Part shown: positions 52,788 through 61,836 of the stretch, piece by piece
How positions within the stretch are numbered: the stretch's first letter is position 1
Layout: each line of letters begins with the position of its first letter
Notes under the pieces: generated by a model
What the model was told of the DNA's origin: nothing
The model's input: the letters and a program-made list of their open reading frames with translations, nothing else
Database searches by the model: none
Assembly (NCBI GenBank): GCA_027488375.1
Contig: JAIYBW010000003.1
Location: 124,001 to 188,000, forward strand
Reading direction: 5' to 3'
DNA: 64,000 bases
Origin: Pseudomonadota bacterium
GTDB lineage: Bacteria; Bdellovibrionota; Bacteriovoracia; Bacteriovoracales; Bacteriovoracaceae
Program-made: the position numbers and the translations under genes

Positions 52788-53440
52788 TTCTCATAAAAAA
52801 TCTCAAAAAAACATATCCTGGAAGTATAGAAGCGGTTCATGTTTTAAAAGGCATCAATCTTGAGATTAAAAGTGGTGAAACTGTTGCCCTTTTAGGGCGC
52901 TCAGGTTCAGGCAAGTCAACACTTCTCTCTCTTTTAGGTGGTCTTGATTATCCTGATCAAGGTGAAGTCTGGGTTAATGGTGTTTGTTTAGGTCATTTAT
53001 CAGACAAGGAGCTTGTGAAGTTTCGGGCCACTCATATTGGAATAATATTTCAGCAGTTTCATTTAGTTTCAACCCTTAGTGCACTTGAAAATGTATTGTT
53101 ACCTCTCAATCTTCAAAACCACCCTCATGCTTTTGATTTAGCTTCGGGCCTCTTATCAGATGTGGGTCTCTTAGATCGTATGCATCACCTGCCATCCCAG
53201 TTAAGTGGGGGAGAATCTCAGAGAGTTGCCATTGCAAGGGCTCTCGCCGCGAGTCCATCTTTTATTCTAGCTGATGAACCGAGCGGTAATCTTGATGAAG
53301 AGACTGGTGAACGTGTGATGGATCTTCTTTTTAAATTAGTCCGTAGCAAAAATACAACAATGGTACTGGTGACTCATGATAAAGAAGTTGCTGCTCGATG
53401 CGATAGGATTGTTTATTTAGAGCACGGGAGTATTCAGTGA
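52784..53440 (+). CDS. ybbA: ABC transporter ATP-binding protein, YbbA/LolD type
   Basis: 218 residues. Walker A LLGRSGSGKSTLLSLLGG, the Q-loop (IFQQFHLV), signature LSGGESQRVAIARAL, Walker B FILADEPSGNLD and the H-loop VTHD are all intact. This MacB/LolD-like family drives permeases that work from the membrane on envelope substrates, with no substrate translocation channel. It overlaps tesA and the permease gene by four bases each. Confidence 0.92.
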   Translation: MILIKNLKKTYPGSIEAVHVLKGINLEIKSGETVALLGRSGSGKSTLLSLLGGLDYPDQGEVWVNGVCLGHLSDKELVKFRATHIGIIFQQFHLVSTLSALENVLLPLNLQNHPHAFDLASGLLSDVGLLDRMHHLPSQLSGGESQRVAIARALAASPSFILADEPSGNLDEETGERVMDLLFKLVRSKNTTMVLVTHDKEVAARCDRIVYLEHGSIQ

Positions 53441-55965
53441 TATTGAGACTCTTTTTCTTAAAGGAGTTAAAAAAATCCTATTATTTCTTCCTAGGTCTCT
53501 CTTTCCTCATCCTCATCGGATCCATAGGTCTGCTTGGAATTAGTTTTATATCTGAAAAAATAAAAAATAATCTCAATTCTAATGCCAGAGAGTTATTAAC
53601 TTCTGATCTGTCGATTAGCGCTCGAAGAGATCTTTTTGAGATCGAAAAAAATAAAGTTAATGATTTTTTTAAGAATCTTAACCACTCAAGTTATCAGGTC
53701 ATTGACATTTACTCCATGCTTTCAAATCCTAAAAGGGGAGATTCCAAATTAGTTGAAATCAGATGTTATGAGGAAGGGTATCCTTTTTATGGTTCATTGA
53801 AACTGGAGCAGGGACTTTTTCAAGGAAAAGGTTTGTATGTATCAAGAGATCTCTCCAATTTGTGGAATGTTACAAAAGGCGATTTGCTGAAAGTTGGTTC
53901 CGATCTTTTTACAATATTGGGGATTGTTGAAAATGATACTTCGATTGGCATTAGGGGAGTTTCACTTGCTCCTCGAGTTTATCTTCCTCTAAAACTTGTA
54001 AAAAAAGCAGGCCTTTTGAATCCTGGTTCCACAGGACAATTCTCACTTCACTTTAAGCTTGATGGTTCTGATAAGGAATTAAAAGAGATTAGGCAGAAGA
54101 TTCTTAGATTAATTCCTGATCCGGCGATCAAGGTCATGACAGCAAAAGAGAGTAGTTCCCAGACCGGTCGTATTTTTGATTACATCACTGATTTTATGTC
54201 ACTTTCAGCCTTAGTGGGGTTTCTCCTCGCTCTGGTTGGAATATTTTATTTTTACCAGTCCTACCTTGTCACGAGATTAAAGGATTTTTGTCTCTTTTAT
54301 CTTCACGGAATGACAAAGAAGCAAATTGTCTTAGGTGTTTCAGTTCAATTCACAATTATTTTTTTATGTTCAATGCTTCTCTTCGTTCTGATTGTTAATC
54401 CATTATATTTTTATTTTAGAAATTGGTTAGGTTTAAGCTTAGGATTAGAGCTGCCCGTGATGATTGATTATTCATCACTCCTCATTCAGTTTCCTCTCCT
54501 CTATGGGCTTGCTCTGTCTGTTTTAATTCCTCTACTTATGGGGCTCATCAGAACTCCATTAGGTATTCAAATAAAATCATCTAAGCAAGCACTTGGTGAA
54601 TTCAAATTTTTCGATTTTATTCCTTTTCTCATTTATCTTTGGGGAGTTGCCTGTTATCTCTCTCACTCTTTTAAAATAGGGAGCTATTTCCTTTTAAGCC
54701 TCATTCTTATCATTGTCCTTTCTCTCCTTATTATAAAGTTTTTTCAATCCATCACACTGCGCTTTCAATCAAAGTCTAGTCTTGTTTTTATCAATGTTAA
54801 TGTCGGGATTGCCCTTCGGAACTTTATTCATTCTGGGCAAAAAATGAGTTTGAGTTTCATCTCGATCGTCATGGGAGTCTCACTTATCTCTCTTATTTAT
54901 CAGCTAGATTTTTTAATTAAGCGAGAATTCACGCTTGATTCAAAAAAGCCAAGTTTATTTCTTTTCGATATTCAAGATGAGCAATTAGAAAGGCTGAAGA
55001 CGCTTGCTCGTGATATGAAGGTAGAGCTTTCTGCAATCACTCCACTCGTTCGTGGTCGAATTGAAAAAATTAATGGAGCTAAATTTGAGAGAGCAGAGGA
55101 GCGACCTCAGGATATTTCTCGCGAGGAAGAATTTGAGGCGAGGACGAAAAACAGAGGAATTAATCTCACCTTTAGACAAGACTTAAGCCCATCAGAGAAA
55201 ATTATTAAAGGTGAACCTTTTCCTGACGTTTTAGAAAATCAGCAGGATATTGCTTTTTTATCGATTGAAGAAAAATTTGCTAAAAGAATGAAGATTTCAA
55301 TTGGAGATAAAATTATTTTCGACATTCACGGTCTACAAATAGAAGGGATTGTCCGAAACTTTCGAGAGGTTAAATGGACTAGTTTTTATCCCAATTTCTT
55401 TGTGAATATTAGCCCGGGTTTTATTGATGAAGCACCAAAGACTTATCTAGCAGTTGTTCCCAAAGAGTATTCTTCACAAAAAGTGGCATTCCAAAAAGCT
55501 TCAGTTGATAAGTTCCCAAACATATCCTTCATAGATATGGATCAGCTTGTTAAAAAGTTGTCTGATTTATTTGAAAAATCTCGTCGCGCTATAGAATTAA
55601 TTTCTTGGCTGAGTTTAAGTATTGGATTTGTGATTTTGTATGGTCTGGCCCACGATCAGATACACCGGCGCTCTTACGATATCTCACTTTTAAAATCCTT
55701 GGGATTTAGTCCTTCTTCACTTCTTATTCAGCTTTTAGCCGAATTTGGTTTTATCTTTATTTTGGCTACGAGTTTGGGGTTGTTTTTAGGTTGGTCGATG
55801 GGGCAGTTAATTGGTCTGGAGGTCTTTAAGATTGGTTATGAGTTTTATTTCTATCATTATCTTGGTCTTTTCCTATTTTTAAATACCTTGTGCTTTGCAA
55901 CGATCATATTTGTTTCCCAAAAAGCTATTCGGGGTAACGTCCGACATCTGTTGTCGGATAATTAG
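53437..55965 (+). CDS. ybbP: FtsX/MacB-like ABC transporter permease, YbbP type
   Basis: 842 residues. It has an N-terminal membrane helix, a periplasmic domain, and two sets of FtsX-type helices: (LSALVGFLLALVGIFYF; VSVQFTIIFLCSMLLFV) in the middle and (LISWLSLSIGFVILYGLAHD; LIQLLAEFGFIFILATSLGL) at the end. The large second periplasmic domain (about 490-720) contains REEEFEARTKNRGINL. YbbA/YbbP probably extracts or inserts an envelope lipid or lipoprotein with TesA. The substrate is unproven. Confidence 0.88.
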   Translation: MILRLFFLKELKKSYYFFLGLSFLILIGSIGLLGISFISEKIKNNLNSNARELLTSDLSISARRDLFEIEKNKVNDFFKNLNHSSYQVIDIYSMLSNPKRGDSKLVEIRCYEEGYPFYGSLKLEQGLFQGKGLYVSRDLSNLWNVTKGDLLKVGSDLFTILGIVENDTSIGIRGVSLAPRVYLPLKLVKKAGLLNPGSTGQFSLHFKLDGSDKELKEIRQKILRLIPDPAIKVMTAKESSSQTGRIFDYITDFMSLSALVGFLLALVGIFYFYQSYLVTRLKDFCLFYLHGMTKKQIVLGVSVQFTIIFLCSMLLFVLIVNPLYFYFRNWLGLSLGLELPVMIDYSSLLIQFPLLYGLALSVLIPLLMGLIRTPLGIQIKSSKQALGEFKFFDFIPFLIYLWGVACYLSHSFKIGSYFLLSLILIIVLSLLIIKFFQSITLRFQSKSSLVFINVNVGIALRNFIHSGQKMSLSFISIVMGVSLISLIYQLDFLIKREFTLDSKKPSLFLFDIQDEQLERLKTLARDMKVELSAITPLVRGRIEKINGAKFERAEERPQDISREEEFEARTKNRGINLTFRQDLSPSEKIIKGEPFPDVLENQQDIAFLSIEEKFAKRMKISIGDKIIFDIHGLQIEGIVRNFREVKWTSFYPNFFVNISPGFIDEAPKTYLAVVPKEYSSQKVAFQKASVDKFPNISFIDMDQLVKKLSDLFEKSRRAIELISWLSLSIGFVILYGLAHDQIHRRSYDISLLKSLGFSPSSLLIQLLAEFGFIFILATSLGLFLGWSMGQLIGLEVFKIGYEFYFYHYLGLFLFLNTLCFATIIFVSQKAIRGNVRHLLSDN

Positions 55966-56027
55966 TTACTATTTCTCATCTGTTTCTTCTTTTCATTAAT
56001 AGGGAGAATCATTAAAATTTCCACCAT

Positions 56028-56705
56028 ATGTTTGGAATTGAATTTACCGAAGCTGGGCTTCTTAATTTTTTTGCACCCTTTGCTTATCAGCCCTTTCAGG
56101 TCTACACATTTGTTATTTGTTTTATGTTTGCCTCTTCTTTTGGATTACCTATCCCCGAAGAGTTAACTTTGATATCTGTTGGGTTAGTCGCCAATATGGG
56201 TTTACACCCAGAAATCTATCCCCCTCCATTTCCCAATGCAGAACCAATTAGTGTGCCTACATTATGTATTGTTGCCTTTCTTGCTGTCTTCATCAGTGAT
56301 GTAGTTGTTTATCTCATTGGTAAGTTCTTTGGTGCCAAAATCATCAAAACTAAATTTTTTCAAAAGCAAGTTGCTGGTGCAAGTTGGGATAAAGTTAACT
56401 CTTGGTTTCAGCGTTTTGGTGGGTGGGCCTGTGGAATCTTTCGTTTTACTCCAGGTATTCGATTCCCTGGTCATTTGAGCTGTGGTCTTCTTGGCATCCC
56501 ATTTTGGAAGTTTTGCCTCATAGATGGTCTTGCCGCACTCATTTCGGTACCGACTCAAGTTTATCTTATTTCTACTTACGGACGTATCGTTCTGAGTTAT
56601 TTAAAAGAAATCAAAATGTACATCCTAGTCGCTGCGGGCGTAGCCTTAGTGATTTGGCTTATCAGAAAAGTTTACCTGAAAAATATTTCTAGAACATCTC
56701 CTTAG
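56028..56705 (+). CDS. DedA-family membrane protein
   Basis: 225 residues. The family hallmarks are ASSFGLPIPEELTLISVGL, with the acidic re-entrant motif, and RFTPGIRFPGHLSCGLLG near residue 140, with conserved Arg and Pro. Five to six membrane helices. DedA proteins flip or recycle lipid carriers such as undecaprenyl phosphate or phosphatidylethanolamine. The ribosome site is weak. The end overlaps the convergent gene by four bases. Confidence 0.9.
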   Translation: MFGIEFTEAGLLNFFAPFAYQPFQVYTFVICFMFASSFGLPIPEELTLISVGLVANMGLHPEIYPPPFPNAEPISVPTLCIVAFLAVFISDVVVYLIGKFFGAKIIKTKFFQKQVAGASWDKVNSWFQRFGGWACGIFRFTPGIRFPGHLSCGLLGIPFWKFCLIDGLAALISVPTQVYLISTYGRIVLSYLKEIKMYILVAAGVALVIWLIRKVYLKNISRTSP

Positions 56706-57202
56706 AGAAAAATCTCACAAGCTTCTTCAAGTTTTAAAGCAAGTTCTTTCCTGAATTGAGAAAGATCAGAGTATTTGAATGGAACAGTTTTGATGAAAGA
56801 TTTTTCATCCTTATTGAATTCAGGGAAGTCCCAGCTGATTTTTGAAATGATCTGGATCTCGCCATTTGAAGTTTTCAAGTTTGTTAATTTGATGGAAAGT
56901 GAGTATTGAACCTTGGGGCCCATAGATTTTGGGACAGACTTCGCAAAATGAATGAGCTGCTGTTTTATCAAGGGAGAAGAATTTTTCAAAACTTCTACCA
57001 TGTTTGATTCGTAACTAACGGCACCGTAAGTTTTTTCATCAATACCTTGGGACTTTAAATTCTTTGACTCTGAGGTCTCTAAGTAGCGATAAATGAAATT
57101 ATCCAAAGTATGAATAAGGTAATTCAGGAGATTAGAATCATCGTCGAAGGTATGTTTAACCTTGTCTTGCCAGTCTTGAATATGTTTAGAGTTATCACTC
57201 AT
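56702..57202 (-). CDS. Unknown 166-residue cytoplasmic protein
   Basis: From ATG 57202 (a longer frame to 57289 would run into the AlkB gene). GGGA lies eight bases upstream. Mostly helical in the N-terminal half (HIQDWQDKVKHTFDDDSNLL, YLIHTLDNFIYRYLETSE), with strands later (PKVQYSLSIKLTNLKTSN, IISKISWDFPEF). No known domain. Only 24 bases separate it from the divergent AlkB-type gene, so the two may be coregulated. Confidence 0.6.
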   Translation of the reverse strand: MSDNSKHIQDWQDKVKHTFDDDSNLLNYLIHTLDNFIYRYLETSESKNLKSQGIDEKTYGAVSYESNMVEVLKNSSPLIKQQLIHFAKSVPKSMGPKVQYSLSIKLTNLKTSNGEIQIISKISWDFPEFNKDEKSFIKTVPFKYSDLSQFRKELALKLEEACEIFL

Positions 57203-57226
57203 AAGGTTTCCCGGTAAAATAGCGAA

Positions 57227-57877
57227 GTGGATATTATAAAACCCAGATCTGATTTTATCATTGTAAAAGACTATTTTACACCCGCGCAAGCTGCAAAGTG
57301 GTTAGAATTTATTTTAAAAAAAGGGGAGGATCCAATTAGAGGATTTTCTCATCCAAATCTTAAACCTAACCGATTTCACAAGACCCCTAAATATCCTGTT
57401 CGTCATTACATGTGTATGGGGCTTTACTGGAATCCTTTAGATTATTCTTATCACTCTGTGATTCCTAGTCATGATGTGAAGCCCTGGCCCATTTCTTCCT
57501 CTCTCAGAGAATTAAGTTCAACAGTGTTGACTCAATTTTTTAACTGGAAGGATTTTTGTCCTGAAACGGCCCTGATTAATTTTTATGACTCTTCATCATC
57601 AATGGGTCTCCATGTGGATAAGGATGAAGAAGACCATGAATCTCCCGTGGTGGGATTAAGCTTCGGTTCAACATGTCGTTTTTTCTTTGAAAATGAAGAG
57701 GGCGATATTACCGATATTCAAATCCCAGGAAATAGTCTTTACATCTTTGGCAGACAGGCGAGACTCATGCGTCATGGTGTCGGAACAATTTATACAAAAA
57801 CACTTTCACCTGGAAGTGATGCTTATTTAAAGAACAAAGAACGATTAAGTATTACAATTCGCCAGGTCTATCATTAA
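57227..57877 (+). CDS. AlkB-like 2-oxoglutarate/Fe(II) dioxygenase
   Basis: 216 residues from GTG 57227, without a clear ribosome site. The iron and 2-oxoglutarate residues are visible: MGLHVDKDEEDHE (His, Asp), LMRHGVGT (second His) and LSITIRQV (Arg). NFYDSSSSMGLH and KDYFTPAQAAKWLEFIL match AlkB homologs. These repair alkylated bases by oxidative demethylation. It may also modify RNA. The glutathione peroxidase gene follows nine bases later. Confidence 0.88.
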   Translation: MDIIKPRSDFIIVKDYFTPAQAAKWLEFILKKGEDPIRGFSHPNLKPNRFHKTPKYPVRHYMCMGLYWNPLDYSYHSVIPSHDVKPWPISSSLRELSSTVLTQFFNWKDFCPETALINFYDSSSSMGLHVDKDEEDHESPVVGLSFGSTCRFFFENEEGDITDIQIPGNSLYIFGRQARLMRHGVGTIYTKTLSPGSDAYLKNKERLSITIRQVYH

Positions 57878-57886
57878 GGAGTCTCT

Positions 57887-58420
57887 ATGAAATTATTGCT
57901 CTTAGCTCTTTTAACATCTTTCTCTGCGTACAGTTCTCAGTTCTATGGGATCATGGATAAGAACATCAATGGAAATGAATTTTCAATGTCACAATTGAAA
58001 AACAAAGTTGTCCTCGTTGTAAATATTGCCTCTCAGTGCGGCTACACTTCACAGCTTGAAAAGCTAGAAGCCCTCTTTCAAAAATATAAAACGAAAGACT
58101 TTGTTGTCCTCGGAGTTCCGACCAATGATTTTGGAGGTCAAACACCTGAAAGCGATAAAGAAATGATGGAGTTTTGTTCTAAAAATTACAAAGCAACTTT
58201 TCCAATCTTAACGAAGAAGACTATCCAGGGGAAAGAGAAGAGAGAGCTTTATAAGTTTTTAACTGAAAAAACGAGTAAAAATCTTCAAGGAGAAGTGGGA
58301 TGGAATTTTGAAAAATTTCTCATTAATAAAAATGGGGACGTGGTCAATAGATTCAGGTCTTCAATGGATCCTATGGATAAAGAATTGACCTCTAAAATTG
58401 AACCATTGCTCACTAAATGA
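57887..58420 (+). CDS. Glutathione peroxidase with signal peptide
   Basis: 177 residues with an AAGGAG site. N-terminal signal peptide (MKLLLLALLTSFSAYS) and a thioredoxin-fold peroxidase: catalytic Cys51 in NIASQCGYTSQL, Gln in DFGGQTPES and Trp in GWNFEKFLI. It reduces peroxides, probably via thioredoxin-like donors, in the periplasm. The export signal is unusual, as most bacterial homologs are cytoplasmic. Its stop overlaps the next start by ATGA. Confidence 0.9.
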   Translation: MKLLLLALLTSFSAYSSQFYGIMDKNINGNEFSMSQLKNKVVLVVNIASQCGYTSQLEKLEALFQKYKTKDFVVLGVPTNDFGGQTPESDKEMMEFCSKNYKATFPILTKKTIQGKEKRELYKFLTEKTSKNLQGEVGWNFEKFLINKNGDVVNRFRSSMDPMDKELTSKIEPLLTK

Positions 58421-59832
58421 AGACCATTATCGTTGGTGGTGGAATAGGCGGAGTGGCTTCTGCTTTGCTCGCTGCCAAAAGAGGCGAGAGCGTATCACTT
58501 TTTGAAGCTCATGAGAGTTTGGGGGGATGTGCATCGTGGTTTTCTCGAGGTTCTTTTTGCTTTGATGTGGGCGCCACGACAGTAAGTGGTGTTCTCGCTC
58601 ATCAACCGCTAGGTAGACTGACTCAACATTTTACGAAGGCTCCGGGCCTGGTTCTACAGGATCCAGGGATTGTTTTTCACCTTTCGAATGGAAAGAGATT
58701 AAGTTATTTTTCAAATTTTGAAGCATGGATGGCAGAGCTTGAGTTAAATTTTCCTCATCTTTCCCATCGTCCATTTTGGAGAAAAATTTATGAAATTAAT
58801 AATCTTGCTTGGGATTTACTTGATTCAGTAAAGTCTTTTCCTTTTCAAAGCTTTAGTGAAATATTTGAAGTCTTTTCCAGACCTGATCTTTTCAAGCTTT
58901 ATCCCCACCTTCTTGTTAATACGGAGATGATGCTCAAAGTTCATGGTCTCTACCAGGAGGATTATTTAGAACTCATCAATGGGATTTTACTCATTTCTGC
59001 TCAAGCCCATGCTGATCAAGTTCCTTTTTTGATTGGCGCGATGGCGCTTGCTTATCCAAGTCAAACTTATGCCCCCCTCGGTGGTATGCGTGGGTTTTTT
59101 AACGCTCTTGAAGAAGAGTGCATAGCGAGTGGGGTAAAAATATTTAAAAATACTAACGTTTCTAAAATCCATGAGAATAAAGCTTATACTGATCATCAAG
59201 TGACAGAATTTGATCAGATTATTCTAAATTTGCCCTATTGGAATCAAGCTGCCTTATTTGAAGGGATCGAAAAAAAGAATGTTGAAAAAGATACGATGGC
59301 CACTAAAGAAGCTTGGGGTGCGTTTACTTTATACTTTGCTATTCCAGGAAATATTGGAGAACTCTATCAACAAGTTCATCTGAATCATCCAGATGTTGCA
59401 AATTATTTCATCTCTTTTTCAATTCCTAATGATGAATTGAAAGCACCAGTTGGTTGGCAAACTGTGACGATCTCAACTCATGTTTCTGCTCATGATTGGT
59501 TTGAATTGAGTCCGTCAGATTATCGTCAAAAAAAGAAATCCTTAATGGACCTTATCTTAAATGATTTTAAAAAGAGATTTTCAGTTCAGGAAATAAAATT
59601 TCTTATTGCTGGAACACCTAAAACGTTCGAGAGATATACTTCCCGTAAGTTTGGTTATGTGGGCGGCCTTCCTTTCCTGTACGGGATGAATCCTTTTAGT
59701 ATTTCTAGCAGCGAAACAAAATTAAAAAATGTTTATCGTGTTGGGGACACAATATTTCCTGGCCAGGGATTAGTTGGAGTTGTGGCCGGGGCCATGTCAC
59801 TTGATCACAGAATAAAAAAATCTAGGATTTAA
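58417..59832 (+). CDS. FAD-dependent oxidoreductase, phytoene-desaturase/CrtO-like
   Basis: 471 residues. The dinucleotide fold (TIIVGGGIGGVASALLAAKRG, then FEAHESLGGCASWFSRG) and the C-terminal FAD segment (VYRVGDTIFPGQGLVGVVAG) are those of carotenoid desaturases and isomerases. The substrate could be a polyene or other lipid. No phytoene synthase or other carotenoid gene is in the window. It is coupled to the glutathione peroxidase and converges with MscS with an 11-base overlap. Confidence 0.82.
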   Translation: MKTIIVGGGIGGVASALLAAKRGESVSLFEAHESLGGCASWFSRGSFCFDVGATTVSGVLAHQPLGRLTQHFTKAPGLVLQDPGIVFHLSNGKRLSYFSNFEAWMAELELNFPHLSHRPFWRKIYEINNLAWDLLDSVKSFPFQSFSEIFEVFSRPDLFKLYPHLLVNTEMMLKVHGLYQEDYLELINGILLISAQAHADQVPFLIGAMALAYPSQTYAPLGGMRGFFNALEEECIASGVKIFKNTNVSKIHENKAYTDHQVTEFDQIILNLPYWNQAALFEGIEKKNVEKDTMATKEAWGAFTLYFAIPGNIGELYQQVHLNHPDVANYFISFSIPNDELKAPVGWQTVTISTHVSAHDWFELSPSDYRQKKKSLMDLILNDFKKRFSVQEIKFLIAGTPKTFERYTSRKFGYVGGLPFLYGMNPFSISSSETKLKNVYRVGDTIFPGQGLVGVVAGAMSLDHRIKKSRI

Positions 59833-60712
59833 TGCGGACATCAATTGTTTTATCCATCTTGAGTCGAAGATCCCTTTGAGGAAAGGCCATTTCTATTCCT
59901 AATTCTTTGAATTTCTGGTCAATTTTAAAGCGAACATGACTGCGGACATGGGCCAGTGATTCTACTTTTACAGTGTCACAAAAAAAGACCAACTGGAAAG
60001 TGAGATTACTTTCGGCAAAGTCTGTAAAAAAAACGTAAGGTAAAGGTGATTGCTCTATACCCTCGGTATTAAGAAGTATATCCATACAAGCATTTTCGAC
60101 TAATCTTGTATCAGTCCCGTAAGCGACTCCAAAATCTAGAGTTGAGCGAATGATGGTTGTTTCAAAATTCCAATTCAGAACACCTTTCTCTAAGAAAAAA
60201 CTATTCGGAACGATGAACACTTTATGGTCGGCATTTCGAATTTTTGTACTTCTTGTTCCAATAGATAAAACAGATCCTACAATTCCATCAACTTCTACAA
60301 CATCTCCAACTTTTATGGGCTGCTCAACTAGCATGATGACGCCAGAGATGAAATTATTAACGATATTCTGGGAACCAAAACCAACTCCAATGGCAAGGGC
60401 CCCGCCTACAACCGTGAAGACGGTGAGTGGGATACCAGCAATAGTGAGGGAAAGGGTTACGAAAAGAGTCAGGCATCCGTAAAAAGCAAATGTCTGATAA
60501 GTTGTTTGGGAGGCCTTGTCTTCAACAAATCTTAAGATAAGTTTTTTATTAATAAGTTTTACGGACAGGCGAGAAAGTCTTGTGGCAAAAACGAGAAGGA
60601 TGAGAGCTATAGTCACGTTTCCTAGGCTGAGTTTAATTCCAGCAATCGTGATAAGTTTTAGTCTCCAAATAGAATCAAAAGCAGCTAAACTTTCTTTTAA
60701 GCCTTGGTCCAC
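59822..60712 (-). CDS. MscS-family mechanosensitive channel
   Basis: 296 residues from GTG 60712, with GAGG seven bases upstream. Three or four membrane helices precede the pore helix and beta domain: GGALAIGVGFGSQNIVNNFI and IMLVEQPIKVGDVVEVDGI. The C-terminal cage (LNTEGIEQSPLPYVFFTDF) follows. The channel opens on membrane tension to release solutes. The pore helix is typical of small MscS proteins. The upstream gap to exbB holds a perfect 25-base palindrome. Confidence 0.9.
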   Translation of the reverse strand: MDQGLKESLAAFDSIWRLKLITIAGIKLSLGNVTIALILLVFATRLSRLSVKLINKKLILRFVEDKASQTTYQTFAFYGCLTLFVTLSLTIAGIPLTVFTVVGGALAIGVGFGSQNIVNNFISGVIMLVEQPIKVGDVVEVDGIVGSVLSIGTRSTKIRNADHKVFIVPNSFFLEKGVLNWNFETTIIRSTLDFGVAYGTDTRLVENACMDILLNTEGIEQSPLPYVFFTDFAESNLTFQLVFFCDTVKVESLAHVRSHVRFKIDQKFKELGIEMAFPQRDLRLKMDKTIDVRIKS

Positions 60713-60764
60713 AGCATTACCTCGTGTCTACAATTTAATCCCTTCAAATTTGGCATGGGGTAAA

Positions 60765-60789
60765 GCCTTCGTAAAGTGTTTACGAAGGC
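60765..60789. promoter_or_regulatory. Perfect 11-3-11 palindrome between mscS-like gene and exbB
   Basis: GCCTTCGTAAA (60765-60775), GTG, TTTACGAAGGC (60779-60789). No mismatch and no T run, so it is an operator or an RNA hairpin rather than a terminator. It lies 53 bases upstream of the mscS GTG and 56 upstream of the exbB ATG. Confidence 0.65.
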
Positions 60790-60844
60790 ACGAATTTGGG
60801 CTTATCATCTTTAAATCTTTGTTGGTCTTTAAGAAAGGAATGAT

Positions 60845-61369
60845 ATGCGTATTGTCGACTTTATTAATGCAGGTGGCTCTATAACCTGGATCCTCGTTGC
60901 CATGAACATTGTCGGGTTGTCTCTGATTTTATGGAGATTCTTTATCCTTAAGGACTTTAAAAAAAGAATCGATTCTGAGGCCAGGTTACTGACAAATGAT
61001 CTTCATCAACAATTAACGACAAAAAACTTAATGTCTCATCTTGATCTTGTTAAGGACAGTATCTCTAGTCGGGTTCATGAACTAGAAGTGGGAATGACTT
61101 CAATTAAAGTTATCGCAACAACTGCTCCCTTACTTGGTCTCCTCGGAACTGTTGTTGGTATCTATGAAGCTTTCCAAGTCATCTCGGCAAAAGGTCTCAC
61201 TGACCCAGGACAGTTTGCTTCTGGGATTTCTTATGCACTCATTACAACAATCGTTGGTCTGATTGTGGCCATCCCACATTACATTGCCCACAACTACTTA
61301 TCTGGCGAATTAGACACTTTAGAAATTAAAATGGAGAAGCATATCACGCCCATGCTTAAAGGCGAGTAA
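60845..61369 (+). CDS. exbB: ExbB/TolQ/MotA-family proton channel protein
   Basis: 174 residues. Three membrane helices (about 13-33, 95-115 and 138-158). The family motif TTAPLLGLLGTVVGIYEAF leads the second helix, and GISYALITTIVGLIVAIPHYIAHN the third. With ExbD it forms a proton-driven motor that energises TonB- or Tol-type systems. An AAGGA site sets the start. ExbD follows two bases later. No TonB or TolA gene is adjacent. Confidence 0.9.
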   Translation: MRIVDFINAGGSITWILVAMNIVGLSLILWRFFILKDFKKRIDSEARLLTNDLHQQLTTKNLMSHLDLVKDSISSRVHELEVGMTSIKVIATTAPLLGLLGTVVGIYEAFQVISAKGLTDPGQFASGISYALITTIVGLIVAIPHYIAHNYLSGELDTLEIKMEKHITPMLKGE

Positions 61370-61371
61370 TT

Positions 61372-61770
61372 ATGGGCCGTCGTCAGCGTCGTGAAGCCCT
61401 TGCTATGGATCTCACACCACTTATTGATATGGTGTTTTTGTTATTAGTTTTTTTCCTTGTAACATCAACCTTCAAAAAAGATGAGCTTGCTCTGCTTTTA
61501 AAACTGCCAAAAACAGAGCAGGGAGCAGGCAGTGAAAAAAAGTTTGATCAGCTAACGATTGAACTTTCAAATGACGATGTTGCCGTCAATGGCAAAAAAA
61601 GCTCGATGGAAGATCTCCCGGCTACGCTGCAGGGAGCAAAAAAAGAGTCACTTATTAATTTAAGGGTTGATGGGGATGTTAAATACCTCCGTTTGGTTAA
61701 AGTTTTAGATTTGCTCCAGCTAAATAAGCTTGAAAACATCAATCTCATAACTGACAAAGATAATAAGTAA
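61372..61770 (+). CDS. exbD: ExbD/TolR-family protein
   Basis: 132 residues: a short cytoplasmic start (GRRQRREALAMDLTPLIDMVFLLLVFFLVTS), with the conserved Asp in the membrane helix that carries protons, then a periplasmic domain (LTIELSNDDVAVNGK, LINLRVDGDVKYLRLVKVLDLL). It partners ExbB. It is probably a short TolR-like form. The operon may include the next gene, 66 bases downstream. Confidence 0.9.
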   Translation: MGRRQRREALAMDLTPLIDMVFLLLVFFLVTSTFKKDELALLLKLPKTEQGAGSEKKFDQLTIELSNDDVAVNGKKSSMEDLPATLQGAKKESLINLRVDGDVKYLRLVKVLDLLQLNKLENINLITDKDNK

Positions 61771-61836
61771 ATATTTGTCTCATTGGATTTTTTGGAGGGT
61801 TTGATAAACTTAATCATTCCCATTCCAAGGATTTCT

